Shown: positions 43,986-58,300 of the stretch, piece by piece
Layout: the number at the start of each line of letters is the position of its first letter
Position numbering within the stretch: position 1 is the stretch's first letter
Source: Molanna angustata
Lineage: Eukaryota; Arthropoda; Insecta; Trichoptera; Molannidae
Assembly (NCBI GenBank): GCA_963576475.1
Contig: OY754982.1
Span: 17,530,217-17,594,216 of the forward strand
Length of the DNA stretch: 64,000 bases
Direction of reading: 5' to 3'
Made by a program: the position numbers and the translations under genes
Notes under the pieces: generated by a model
What the model was told of the DNA's origin: nothing
The model's input: the letters and a program-made list of their open reading frames with translations, nothing else
Database searches by the model: none

Positions 43986-44256
43986 AAAATATTTTTACGT
44001 GCTGTATGTTATGTACTGAAACAAATCCAAGCTACGTAAATAGGTTTTTATGAGTTTTGTTATTACATGCAAACAACTTATTAAAATTATTAGTTAGACA
44101 ATTGCACAATTTTACTATTTTTCATAATATAGAAATACTGATTTTAGGGTTGTCAGTCGAATCCTTGCATAAAAAAAAACAAACAAAATATTTTAAATTA
44201 AAAACATTTTTTCGTTAAATCTTTTCTTTGATATTACTTTTATGGTTAACATTTTT

Positions 44257-45765
44257 GGTAATTGTCTACAAGTACTGTTCCTGGCTGATCACAATAATTT
44301 GTATATCATTAAATATATAAACGCATATATATCACGGGAAAAATAAACTTTTGGCGGGCAGACTTTAAAAAAATTATAAAAAATAAAAATAAATTCCGAA
44401 AAAATGTAGGTACGAAGGAATTCATTATAAAAATGGTTGGTTTCCTGACTCTACTCAAATTTCCGAAATTCGCCACTAGAGTTGAACACTAGCGCGAAAC
44501 AATAATTCAAAAAAGAAATACGAAGATAACAATACTATTTTCATTTCTTGTAAAAATTTTGACTGCATTTTGAATAAGGATTCCAATGGGATTCATTTAC
44601 ACGAAAAAAAAACACTATGTATTTTTCGGATGGTGTTGAATCTTTTAAAACACCATGTGCAGTTAAAAAATCGATAACTTGCCAGTGTCCATTCTTATGG
44701 CGTCGCGATCACTTATGTTTCAACCTTCATATGACATTATTTATTTTTTACTGTAAATAATAAACAATATTTTGATCACAATTTCCATACATTCACACGC
44801 GTAAAAGCGATACAGAAAATACATAAAATTATCATACAATTTATGAACCTTATTAAAATTTTACCAAATTGATCGAATACAATGGCCGGCTTTTTGAACA
44901 TTTAGCTTTAGAACAATTAGAATAGGTTGAATGAGCATTATATTTCTGTACAACAATTTTTGACTCAATCTAAAATGCAACTCATTCACGCGAGTCGCAA
45001 TAATGACTACATAAAAACCTAACTTACCTATTCTTACCAAAAGTTTGGTTAGATCTGTATGTAGTTATTATAACAACTCGCGTGAATTTGTTGCATAATA
45101 TACTGTGCTATTATATACTTCATCAAAAATAACAGTATAACATGTGAATATCATTCGCCAAAAAAAATAATTTTATAGTATTCCACTTTTAAAATTAAAT
45201 TCATAAAATATCAATTGTAATTGTAGGTAGCAACTCATTTATTCTACTTATATTTTGTGTTGGCAATAATCACGAAAATATATCTTCGGAGAAATAAAAT
45301 AGAATGATGTAGGTATCTATATTTTTTATGTTTCCTATTGTTCAGTTCAGTTAGATAATGTGTACCTACTAATTTGTTGATATTTGTACTTATTTTTTAC
45401 TTAAAAATCATGTTTTGAATATAAGAATATCGTTATATTAATATGTGATTACTATCCTTTTAATGGAATATAATATATTCCACGGGTGTGAATGTGGAAA
45501 ATTACGGTTGTATTGTTGTTCTTAATTTGTTTCAAAACGCAGAAGAATTGCCACCTAGCGGTGAGTTTCGGAAATTCAAATTGTGTCAGAAAACTAACAA
45601 ATTGTAATGGATTCCTACATACATTTTTCGTAAGTTTTTTTTTTTATAATTCGTAAAGCCTTACAGCCAAAGTTTTTATTTTTACTTTAATATATACGCG
45701 TTTACCTATCTATCGATATAAAAATTATTGCGATCGACCAAGGACAGTACTTGTGAACAATTACC
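44257..45765. mobile_element. Long-TIR element B with 8-bp target duplication
   Basis: Left GGTAATTGTCTACAAGTACTG and right-end complement GGTAATTGTTCACAAGTACTG start inverted repeats of about 230 bp, imperfect but continuous (CAATAATTT, CGAAAAA(A)TGTA, TTTCCGAAA, CGCTAG). Flanked by ACATTTTT at 44249-44256 and 45766-45773. The centre carries a hairpin of GCGAGTCGCAATAATGACTA type (44965-45105) also found in element A. No coding capacity. Confidence 0.78.
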
Positions 45766-46165
45766 ACATTTTTTTACCGTCGTGTATTTTGCATTTAAAT
45801 AAACAATAGTATTTTTTAATTAGCAATAAATCATAAATGTCAGGATCTCTGTCTACCTCAGTAATGATATGTTTTTCTATCGTGTGAGAACCTACTGAAG
45901 ATAATTATTTATTGGTTGATAGACAGTTAAATTTGAATTATCTGCAGTATACTAGTCATCAGTTTTCTTTAAAATATGTACATTGATTTAGTCCTTCTTT
46001 GACGTACTTGAATCGTGATTCTTTGACCTAACTTATATATTTAAGATGTGCTTTTCTCATCCCTGATACTTTTATTAAGTTAAAACGCAATTCAGTTCAA
46101 ACGCACGCTTAACCTTATTAGCTATGTAAGGAATATTCCATACATATTTTTATCATAATACACGA

Positions 46166-46173
46166 TATAAATA
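46166..46173 (+). promoter_or_regulatory. Possible TATA box of AOX-b
   Basis: TATAAATA 138 bp before the AOX-b ATG. If used, transcription would begin near 46195-46205 and give a 5' UTR of roughly 110 nt. The region is AT-rich, so this could be chance. Confidence 0.3.
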
Positions 46174-46310
46174 TCACGACCTTAACATATTTTTATCTTT
46201 TATGGCTTTTAGCTAAAATTGATTGCTATCATCGTGAGCTTATTGTGACCAGAGACATTTTTCCTTGTCATTAACTCACCAGCATATGTTCTAAGAACAA
46301 GAAATTCAAC

Positions 46311-46353
46311 ATGTCCGTTGTGAAGTTCACTATTAATGGAACACTTCATACAG
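46311..46353 (+). CDS. AOX: AOX-b exon 1 with start codon
   Basis: 43-nt coding part, ending CATACAG before GTTTGT, phase 1. Joined to exon 2 it reads GTLHTVTNADP, matching the VSSLET start of AOX-a exon 2 in phase. This small exon would not be found by ORF scanning; it was recognised from the conserved start of the iron-sulfur domain. Confidence 0.85.
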
Positions 46354-49300
46354 GTTTGTGATTTTAATAATGTCGATATTTATAATTCATGTAAATTCTT
46401 TACTTATCAAAATAACAATTTGTATGTATATTTTGACCACGTGTGATGATGGCCACGATGGCCATACTACGATAGTTATTGACATAACATGAAAAGGCTC
46501 TTGAAGTCAGTATTGAAGAAACAAAATGTTACAAAAAACTTTATTTTTCAAAATAGGTAGAAAATAGATTATTATTATTATTATTAGAGGGTGTTCTTAT
46601 GCACTGCGACCCTTAGGATCTTTTGCACTCCCCCCTACTTGCTTACCGGGTTTCCTGTTACAGCATCCCCTCGAGTCCTAGCCCTCTTAGGAAGTTTAGG
46701 ATCCGCATGGGATTCAATGAGGGTATGGATCCAATGTCCATTTGGGGCCTGCCCAAGGTCCTCATTCTAACTTGTGTCACAGCAACACACTGCACGAGGA
46801 GGTGGTGTGGCGTTTCCGCCCCCTCCCTACAGAATCTGCATGTTCCGTCTTCTTCTAGTCCTATTTTCCGCAGATGTTCCCCAAGTCTACAATGGCCTGT
46901 GTGGAACCCTGTCAGAGTTTTTAGGGCTTTCCTGCCGAGGCTCAAACATGTTCTGGACCTTTTTCGGTTATAATTACCGAGCAGGTCCTTAGCCTGCCTG
47001 AGCCCCGGGAGTTCAATCCAGTAGCTAGATCTCACTTTCTCCGTAATTCTCTTTACTTCTGATTGAAAATATGAATTTCCTAGGCCGCAGAATGGCTCTG
47101 GTCCTTAGAAAATAGATACGCACACCGTTCTCACAACAATCACACATATAAATAATATAACAACACTCTATTAGTATCCGACCGACGCGACGGTCGGATT
47201 TTGGCCGAAGCCGAAACCGAATGTTCGGCCCTAACTGTTACCTTCCGAAGCCGAATGTTTGATTTTTCTAAAAAAAAATATAATAGGTACCTACTGTATA
47301 AAAAATATCGATGCAAACTGTGTAAAAATTAGTTTTTTATTGAAATTTAAAGTAACAAATTTGTTGTGTGGCACCTGTTTATAATTGTGCTTCTACTCTA
47401 TTCGGCCCTAACCGTAACCTTCCGAAGCCGAATGTTCGACTTTTCTAAAAAAAAGTTATAATAATATCTAAGTACTGTATAAAAAAATATAAAAATATTG
47501 ATGTAAACTGTGTGGAATTCGTTTTATTATGCCTTTATTGAGGTCCCTTATCAATGTAATATTTGAAAGTTCTATATATTTGAATAATATGTAACAATTC
47601 ACCTGAAAAATAATACATCCTTACTATTGTCATAACGAAGAAACCATTTTGTAACGCCATCTATTGAGAAAACGGTTTATTTGTAAACAATGAAAACAAC
47701 AGTCCTTATAAATGAGGTGACGGTGTCTCGCACAGATGTCACCCCTGAACTGCGCCAGAAATATTATTTCATTTTTGGCTTGTTTACCTACTTGTACCAA
47801 TTTGTATGTAAAATCGAATATATTTTTTAATTGCATACCTATACGCAAACATTGGATTTTTTCCCTGGATTGGATTTTTCCCCTGTCGGGAGTCAAATGA
47901 TATTTTTATTGACAATAACTACTCAAAAGAGAAGATGTTGGGATATTAGAAAAAAAATCCAATGTTTGCGTAAAATATAAAATTGACTATTCTTAAGATT
48001 ATTTTTTATAGCGCCTGTAATCAGTGTGAATATTTCACTGATTAGGTACTATGCACAATACCTATTTTATTGTTAGTTAAATCATTTTTCTATGCTTTTA
48101 ATAATCCAACGGCTATAACCTACTGATCCAAATCAAGGTTCAGGTATAACTACGTCTATTACCCTTGATTGGTGTAAATGTTGCATCATAAACATAATGT
48201 ACATACTAATTGCTATCGTTTATTTATACGAACGAAGACTAACAGTTGTTATATTGTGTGTAAATAATAATATAATAATTGTATGGGCATGTTGATCGTG
48301 AAGAGTTTAGTGTCGACCATATTGACATAGTGGTATTATTTTCTCCAAACATCTTGAGCCTGGCTTTCGGGTGCGTAGAGCGCAAATTTATGTATTTTTG
48401 TTTCGCTGATATACGTGCAAATCGTCTCCCTTCTCGGCGAAACCTCTCAAGATATTTGGCAACAACTAATATATTCGATATTTTTGCCGGCGTCATGTAT
48501 TCAATTTACAGCAGATTCGTCTTCATTTAAGTCCTCCCGTCTGCTGAAACCTCCTCAGATCCTCCACTCGACCTATTCTGGTCCATTCCCTGATGTTTCG
48601 CAGCTAGAACATTTGCCTTCTTTCAACTCCTCTTCGTCCCCCTATCAGTATCATTCTTTTCGTAATTAAGATGAAAATAAATGCCCTAAGGTGGTTTGAC
48701 CACATAGAAAGAAAAGTAAAGGTCGGCCAAGGAAATGTTGGCATGATCACATAAATGGAATTTTGAAAGATAGAGACGTTCGAAGTAAGAGTAACAGAAG
48801 AGCATGTATGAAACGATGCATGGACGTGAATGTATGTCAACAGAAAGGAGCCAGGCGTTCGGTTCTCTCTTCCTATCCTAAATAGGGAAATGGCGTGATA
48901 GTTTTGGTATGAGGGTCATTCTATCAGTTTTTTAACATTTGACTACAGTTGCCTACTAGTTTAGGCTCCCTAAAGTAATCTTGCATTAAATCCCATGTTG
49001 GTCCACGGTATCCTGCAGATAAGTTATTCTAGCTGTGAGGCACCGGCTTAGAATAGTGCTTCGATTCTTTTAAATCATTGTTTTCGAGTGTCCCGTAAGA
49101 CCCGGGTAATCGAAAATACAACAGGCAACAATAACATCTCACATAGTTCAGCAATGAGGTTCACCACCCGTTCTGAATGTAGTGCCTTTTTTGGTGAAAC
49201 GAGACTGGTGTGTGGGTATACATAGATGTGTTGTTCTCCCTTTTATACTGCACACCCGCACACCTTTCGCTGGTTACCCCACATTGTGGGATATGCCGTG

Positions 49301-52300
49301 ATGGTATGAATGAATGAATGAATGAATGAATCAATTAAAAAATATATATTCGAATCCATAATGTCTTTGGAAAACATGCGAACTGTATTTGACATGATAT
49401 TCCTGCACAAAATAATTAAGTGTTATTGACACCGATGCACATCTTTCATCAATTAGAAAAAAAATACATTCAAGGAAAGAAAGGAGGGGTTGGAAGTGGA
49501 AGTTGCTGGAGGCCAAGGTTCAGTATCATAATTTATAAATGGTTGATCCAATGTTTTTGTGTTCAGAAAAAAATCCTTTAAATACATTATCAGCGATCAC
49601 ACATTACGTAATTGACGGAATTTCAAGTTATAATTTTTTTTTAAATTATTTTATGAAAAATACAAAGAAGCAAATGCTTTTAGGTGATTTTTATGGGTCA
49701 ACTAAATTGACCTACCACTAACCCTTTTAAATAGTCAAATATCTAGGTAAAAAGTTAAGGGCTAATATTATTTTACTTTTGCTGTTCTTTATAGTGACAA
49801 ATGCAGATCCTGACACATCCCTCAATACATACTTAAGGAAGAATCTCCAACTCCGAGGCAGTAAAGCAATGTGTCATGAAGGAGGGTGTGGTGCTTGTGT
49901 GGTCTCTGCGAGCATCGTTCATCCTGTTACCAAAGAAAAGGAAATCAAAGCTGTTAACTCTGTAAATATTTCGTTATGATATTGTTTGTTTTGTACTGCC
50001 CCTCGAAGGGTTATTATTTTACATTTTTTGGGGCATTTTAGCAAATGAAAAAATAAATAAACATGTAAAACCACAATTCTGCTCTGAATTCTGGTTACTC
50101 TAACACTATTCGCTTTCCCGACATTCGCTGCCTTCTAATGTGGTCTTCGCTTGAATTGTAAATTTAATATTTAAAAGAGATAATCAAAATACAACAAACG
50201 CATCAATTTACTTCCTATTAATTACACACAACCCTGAATATATTTGATGATTCAATCACTGCTTGTTGTAACCTGTGAAATGTTATATTCACAGAAATAC
50301 ATATAATAATAATACTATCAATAGACACCACCAGCAGTGACAGAAAACGACAACTACTAATTATTCTGGAATAGAGACATTATTACAGAACAAACCTACA
50401 CAACCGACCAGAAATTACTCTAATTGACAAAATACATAGACACACATATCTTATAGAAATATCAATACTAAACACATCAAATCTACAGAATCTGGAAAAA
50501 ATCGTCAAATATATACCTGATTATCCGGAGCGTAAGGATTATAAGATGTTGGATACAGAGAGAAGGGAATATTGCACCTTCCTGGTGGCGAATTTCTTCT
50601 TTCTTCTGCGAGTTCTTCACTGAAGGTACTCACTGTTCTCTGTTATCACAACACACACTATATTGATGGTGAATGACACCACTTCCAATCACGGATTGGG
50701 TATTTGAGGAGGGCGCACGGCGCGTAATTTTTAGTTGATACGAAATGACACAAAATATATATATTTCGATCGTATGTATCGAAACTATTTTTTTTACTTA
50801 AACTGTGTGTGACGTACACGACGACGAGTTGAGACGATGTAGGTATATTAGCTTGTATCGTACAGCTGACTACACAACATGTAGGTAGGTAGCAATATAT
50901 TAGGAGAGGAAAAGGTTTGGGTGTTGCCACATTTACCGAACAATACCGTTAGCAGAAAAAATAAAATAACAATGGAAATTATCACCTACAGGCACCATCT
51001 CAAAAACACTCCAAAAAATATAGACATACTAAAGCTACCCCCATACGTCATCAGCAACATACAAAAAACTGTAATAATCAACACAGTCAGGAAATTCTTA
51101 CAGGTACCACTTTAAACAATTAAACAAATTTAATTTTTACTATCATCATAAATAAATTACAAACATAATTACTAAACAACTTGAGAATTACTCCGTTGTT
51201 TGGTTTATTTTACCGGTTACTCCGCGAAGAGACTGAATAATAATAATATATAACACTTTCTTGCTGTTTTCGAAAGGAGAGTCCTACGCCGAATATGTGG
51301 TCCTGTGAAGGAAGGAGATGAATGGCGCATAAAGAAAAATGAAGAACTGTACAAAATTTATGAAGCACCAAAGATCTCAACCCATATAAGACTGCTTAGG
51401 TTGAGATGGGCTGGCCATGTACAGAGAATGCCAAACACGCGACTACCCAAAAAAAATCATGTTTGGTCACCCGGGAGGTAAACGGAAGATGGGGAGACCA
51501 AGACTGAGATGGGAGGACGACATACGGAGAGATGCAGAAAAGCTCCTGCAGGTCCCTAACTGGAGAACGGCGGCTGAGGATAGAAGAGGTTGGAGGCGCG
51601 TGTTGAAGGAGGCCAAGGCTCGATTAGGGCTGTAGCGCCATCGAAGAAAATAACACTTTCTTGCACCTGTGCAAGTTGCGAGTTTATTGCCATATGGCAA
51701 TTTCTTTCAACTAACCATATTCATGTTTTTGATGACATTTTTATATCATACGATGATAATCTGTTTTTCCGTAAGCTGAAAAGAGAAAGTATTCCTACTA
51801 TTTCCTGGAAACTTATGAAACATCTTGTATCTTCTTCTTCTGGGTCACAATCCTAGGATTGGTCTGCACCAAACACTCGATCTATCCACTTAACTCTATC
51901 GTCCGCCAGTCTCTTCATTTCTTTGTAGCTGCTACAGCGCACGTCACCGATTATCTGGTCTATATAGTTGTTTCTGGGGCGACCTCTACAGTTACCCCCA
52001 TCAATCATTCCTTCGACGATAGTATAAAGCAGGCCTGGGTGCCGGATGCTGTGGCCTATCCAAGTTGTTCTCTGTTGGGCAATTCTTTTCATAATTTGCC
52101 TTGTCTCTCCAACCCTACTTAGTACCTCGTCGTTGCTGATGTGTTCTGACCAGTGAACTTTAGCCATGCGTCTGTAGCACCACATCTCAAACGCAGACAG
52201 ACGTCCCGTTTCGCGTTGGCTGATGGTCCATGTTTCACAGCCATATAGCAGTACACTCCGTAGCAGTCAAGAGTCTTGATCAAATTTTTCCTAATTTTGA

Positions 52301-55300
52301 TGGAAATGTTAGGGGATTCAAAAATCTTGTATAGGATGAAATATTTCATTGGTTAGGTACATATGTATAGGGTTGCCATCCGCCCCCCGGATCTGTCCTA
52401 CTTTTAAGGGCGTCCGGGGGCCTTCCAGATTGGGTTTTCAAAAAGTTTTCCCGGTTGATAGATTAAAAAGAAATATTAAAAAGAACTTGATCTCATTAAA
52501 ATTAAAACTTGTTTCTTAATTTAAATTTACATTTAATAAATAGTTTAGGGTTTTGAAAACCTAACTTACATAACCGAATTAGATGACTTATAATTTGTTG
52601 ATTTGATGTAGAATTATTAAAGAACCAAAAATTATAATCCAACTATCAATTAGTTCAAGAGAATTTATTTCTCTTAATAAATCGACAGTATTAAATACCT
52701 ACTATTAATCTTAGTCCGTGTGAGAGAATTGTATGCAGTAGTAGAATTTTTGCATGGTATTTCAAAATTGAACTACGTAACTTAGAGCCTTCGCATGTTA
52801 TATTGTATGGATGAACTCAGTTATCGAAGTAGAACATTTAGTGTGTCTTGTGTGTGTGTGTGTGTATCCGTCCCCTCTTTATAACTTTAGATCTGCTTGA
52901 TGCAAGTATAGAAAGTGTTAGGCCTACAAAATATTTACAATCAGAATTTTGAATTTTTGTTTCAGTCACGGGTTATAAATATTTGAATTTTTATTTCATT
53001 TTTTCATATATCTCAAAAATCATAAAAGCTAAAACATTGAGAATTTGTATAAATATAGAAAAATACAATAGTTCAAACTTATTATTATAAAAAAGTTCCA
53101 GCGTGTCTCAAACTTTTTTTATTGAGAAAAAGTATTTTATGACAAATTTATGTGTTTAACTGCTTACATTTCAATTTTTTTTATATCGTAATACGTCGAA
53201 ACACCCCAACTATATAATTTTATTTTCTTGCACCCTGCGCAAGTGGCGAGTTTATTGCCGTATGGAAATTTCCCCAAACTAAGCAGTGATTCCTGACCAG
53301 CCCCCCTAGACAACGTGTCATTTAGCTTAAGAAAAGAAACAAAAAAAGATAACACAATGTATGGAAGTATCCATACATAGAGTTATATTTTCTTGTTTCT
53401 TTTCATGAGCTAAATGACATGTTGTCTAGGGGGGCTGAGTAGCAATAATTGCACGGGAAATTAATTTAAATAATTGTCTCCTCTGCCGGGATCAATAGAT
53501 CTCTAAGAAATATTTCGGTAAATTCAATTCATAATTTTCACATTTGCAGTGTCTTGTATCGGTATTCTCCTGTCATGGCTGGGAAATAACAACTATTGAA
53601 GGGATAGGAGATCGTAAGAAAGGATATCATCCAATACAGAAGAGATTGGCAAGTTTCAATGGAACACAGTGTGGCTTCTGTAGTCCAGGATTTGTAATGA
53701 ACATGTACAGGTATTTTATTTTAGTATTCCAAATAATAAGTACTTTTAGTGTTATCAGAATCTAAATAAACACAATAATATATAAGGTACCTGGGCCGAA
53801 TATGGCCACCTCAAGGTTATGTACCATTTTTAAAGGTTTTCAGCGTGATGAAAGATTGGAAAAGGATATAGAAAGAAGGGTAATGACAGCAAATAGAGTG
53901 AACAATAATGGCTGACCCAATTATCTCAAGGCCAGCAACTGACTTTTGACTTTTTCTCTCGATACCTTACCAACTATGCCTACCGCCGTGGCACAGTTGG
54001 TAAGCCGTTTGGCTTCTGTGCGGGCGTCCTAGGTTCGATCCTCAGCAAAGGAGAAATCTATTTGAATTCATTTCTCACGCAAACATTGCTTCTCTGGGGT
54101 GGAAACACTGATTAGTTGGAAGAAATTGACATATGGCAATAAACTCGCACCTTGCGCAGGGTGCAAGGAAGTGTTTATTTTATTTTTCTTAATTATTCTT
54201 TTTCTTGTATGTTTTCCATAATCTAAAACTAATCCGTAAATAGCCCCTAGCATATTTTATTATAACATCAATTGAATTACATTTTTTTGTGGAAAAAATC
54301 TTGTTTATACAATTTTTCATACGCCTTCTTCATCAATACTATTGTAACTCGGCCATGAATTATTTTATCATTGTAATTTTATATAAGACTCGAATCGTGA
54401 GATCATTATACGACGTATAGCAGTCATCGACATTTTGTTATTTGTAGTAGTTACATTGGTACATACTTATAGTGTAATTCATTTACGATATTACTAGTTG
54501 CATGTAACACATGAGATCCAACTGTCGATAGCGATAGTATGTATAGTTGAAGAATATGTACCAAACTATAAACCCATAAATACAAATTATTGAATATTGT
54601 CAGATATTTTGTTTTCTATACAACATATGTAGGTATGTATGTCAAGATAGGATAGTATGGAGGAAGGTCCTATTTTTCCTACCCAGAATATGAAAATAGC
54701 ATGATGGTATGTATGTATGTTTGGAGATGAAGTATCAAACTATTAAGTCTTCTTACATCTTGTGTATAGACGACTGCCATACAAAATGTATGAAGCAATG
54801 TCGTCACTAAATTCAATTTTTAAAAAAATTGTTAAAAAAAATTGAGATCTTCTACTACAATGCTGATATTTTTTATAGAAAATTAAATTATCTTGTTGGG
54901 GTGTTTCGGCTTTTTTCGATAATTGTAAAATTTTTGGAAAAATAGGCAGTTAAACTCATAAATTTATCATAAAAAAAATACTTTTCTTAATAAAAAATGT
55001 TTGAGAAACCCTGGAATTTTTTTGAAAAAACTAATTTGAGATTTTGTATTTGTCTATGTTTCTACCAATTTTCAGCGTTCTAGCTTTTATGGTTTCTGAG
55101 ATATATGGAAAAATAAAATAAAAATTCAAAAGTTGATAACCCCTGACTGAAACAAAAATTCAAAATTCCGAGTATAAAAGTTTTGTACACATAGACACAC
55201 ACACAGACACACGAAATGTTCTACTCCGAATTCTGAGTAAATCCGTGTGTGGAACATATATGCTGCGAAGCCTCTAAGTTGGTGTTTTTTGACTTCAAAG

Positions 55301-58300
55301 TTGGAAAAGCCGTGAAAAAAGTAGACCTCTGCATACAATTCTCGCGTATTCTGGCTTGATACATTGTCGATATGTTAAGAGAACAAAGTTCTCCTGAACA
55401 AATCTACAGTTGGATTATTTTTGGATCTCTTAGATCTTAAGCAGATCAATTTAACTTTGCGTTTTGACCCACCATTGTTGCGTTTTGTGATGCTACCAGT
55501 ATTGTTGTAACATATTATGAAGGTGTGATATACAAATATTTTTTTAGATGTTTGACCTCATGAACGTCGGCCGATTGCGATTTTCTAGCCAAAAAAAACA
55601 CAATTCGACTGTTAACGTGTTAACTCTCGTGCCAAAATCTTTTTTGTTTTTTAACTTACAACAATATTCTTTGCAAAAATTATTTTATTTTATTTTGTAT
55701 TGCTTCTCGGGCAACTAACAGGTACTATTCATATTAATACCTTCATGAGTACTATGTTAAATATTATTTTAACATACACTCTATAATATTTCAAATCAAA
55801 TAATGTCCACGCGGCGAGAAAATGTGAGATCTTGTTAGTTATTTCCCAATTGATAAATAGTATTTTTTTCTATTTATATTTACTTGATTGCATTATATCA
55901 TCCAAAGATAACAATAACAAATTATTTTAGTTTCAATGAAAATAAAAATGGAAATATATCAATGTTGGAAGTTGAAAATTCCTTTGGTTCAAACATCTGC
56001 CGGTGCACTGGCTACAGACCCATTTGTGATGCCTTCAAATCCTTCGCCAAAGATGCCACAATCGAGTTACTGAGGAAGGTCCAAGATATAGAAGATATAT
56101 CATCACTTACTCATTGTCAAAAGACGGGGGAAATTTGCACCAAAAGTTGTGAAGACTATTCACTAGAAAATGATTTTTGCATCATAAACGCAGACATTCA
56201 TTTAGATGAACAATGTCTTGAGTTAACATTACCAAACCAGAAGTGGATTAAAGTATCGACACTTGATGATATATTTAAGATATTTAAAAATGAAGGACTA
56301 GACTCCTATATGTTGGTTGCTGGAAATACTGGACAAGGTAATTTTTTTTTCTTTAAATCTAAACTCTAATTTGTGTACAAGTACTCGTATTATACCTAGA
56401 AAAGAAACGCCTGAATAGCGAATAGTTGCAATAATTAATATAGCAGTGATTATTTTTTGTTTCTATAATATTATCTATATTATAAATTTGAATGTTTGTA
56501 TCTATGTATGTATCTATGTATGTGTTGAATGCGCTCCTAAACCGCTCATCCGATTGCGATGAAACTTTGGTGAACTGTCGAGAGTATACCAGGGATGGTT
56601 TCTGGATCAAAAAATTTTAACTTCTTCTTCTTCTTCATCGAGTTTTAGGTCATTTTACCTATGAAGGTGGACTATCCTGGGAACCGTTCATCCGATTGCA
56701 ATTAAACTTTGGTGAATTGTCGATCGTATGCCCGGGATGATTTCTGAATTTAAAATATTTTCTTCTTCTTCTTCTTCATCGGGTATCAGGTCATTTTACC
56801 TATGAAGGTGGACTATCCTGGGAACCGTTCATCCGATTGCAATTAAACTTTGGTGAATTGTCGATCGTATGCCCGGGATGATTTCTGAATTTAAAATATT
56901 TTCTTCTTCTTCTTCTTCATCGGGTATCAGGTCATTTTACCTATGAAGGTGGACTATCCTGGGAACCGTTCATCCGATTGCAATTAAACTTTGGTGAATT
57001 GTCGATCGTATGCCCGGGATGATTTCTGAATTTAAAATATTTTCTTCTTCTTCTTCTTCATCGGGTATCAGGTCATTTTACCTATGAAGGTGGACTATCC
57101 TGAGAACCGTTCATTCAATTTCAATGAAACTTTGATGAATTGTCGAGTGTATGCCCGGGATGGTTTCTGGATTAAAAAAAAATTCTTCTTCTTCTTCTTC
57201 ATCGGGTATCAGGTCATTTTACCGATGAAGGTGGACTATTCTTGGAACCGTTCAATCAATTTCAATGAAACTTTGATGAATTGTCGAGCGTATGACCGGG
57301 ACCTACTGAAGGGACGGGAGGTAATGAAGGGACGGGAGGTAATGAAGGGACGGGAGGTAATGAAGGGACGGGAGTAACTGAAGGGACGGGAGTAACTGAA
57401 GGGACGGGAGTAACTGAAGGGACGGGAGTAACTGAAGGGACGGGAGTAACTGAAGGGACGGGAGTAACTGAAGGGACGGGAGTAACTGAAGGGACGGGAG
57501 TAACTGAAGGGACGGGAGTAACTGAAGGGACGGGAGTAACTGAAGGGACGGGAGTAACTGAAGGGACGGGAGTAACTGAAGGGACGGGAGTAACTGAAGG
57601 GACGGGAGTAACTGAAGGGACGGGAGTAACTGAAGGGACGGGAGTAACTGAAGGGTCGGGAGTAACTGAAGGGACGGGAGTAACTGAAGGGACGGGAGTA
57701 ACTGACGGGACGGGAGTAACTGAAGGGACGGGAGTAACTGAAGGGACGGGAGTAACTGAAGGGACGGGAGTAACTGAAGGGACGGGAGTTACCGGAGGGA
57801 CGGGAGTAACCGGAGGGACGGGAGTATCCGAAGGGACGGGAGTAACTGAAGGGACGGGAGTAACTGAAGGGACGGGAGTAACTGAAGGGACGGGAGTAAC
57901 TGAAGGGACGGGGGTAACTGAAGGGACGGGAGTAACTGAAGGGACGGGAGTAACTGAAGGGACGGGAGTAACTGAAGGGACGGGAGTAACTGAAGGGACG
58001 GGAGTAACTGAAGGGACGGGAGTAACTGAAGGGACGGGAGTAACTGAAGGGACGGGAGTAACTGAAGGGACGGGAGTAACTGAAGGGACGGGAGTAACTG
58101 AAGGGACGGGAGTAACTGAAGGGACGGGAGTAACTGAAGGGACGGGAGTAACTGAAGGGACGGGAGTAACTGAAGGGACGGGAGTAACTGAAGGGACGGG
58201 AGTAACTGAAGGGACGGGAGTAACTGAAGGGACGGGAGTAACTGAAGGGACGGGAGTAACTGAAGGGACGGGAGTAACTGAAGGGACGGGAGGTACTGAA

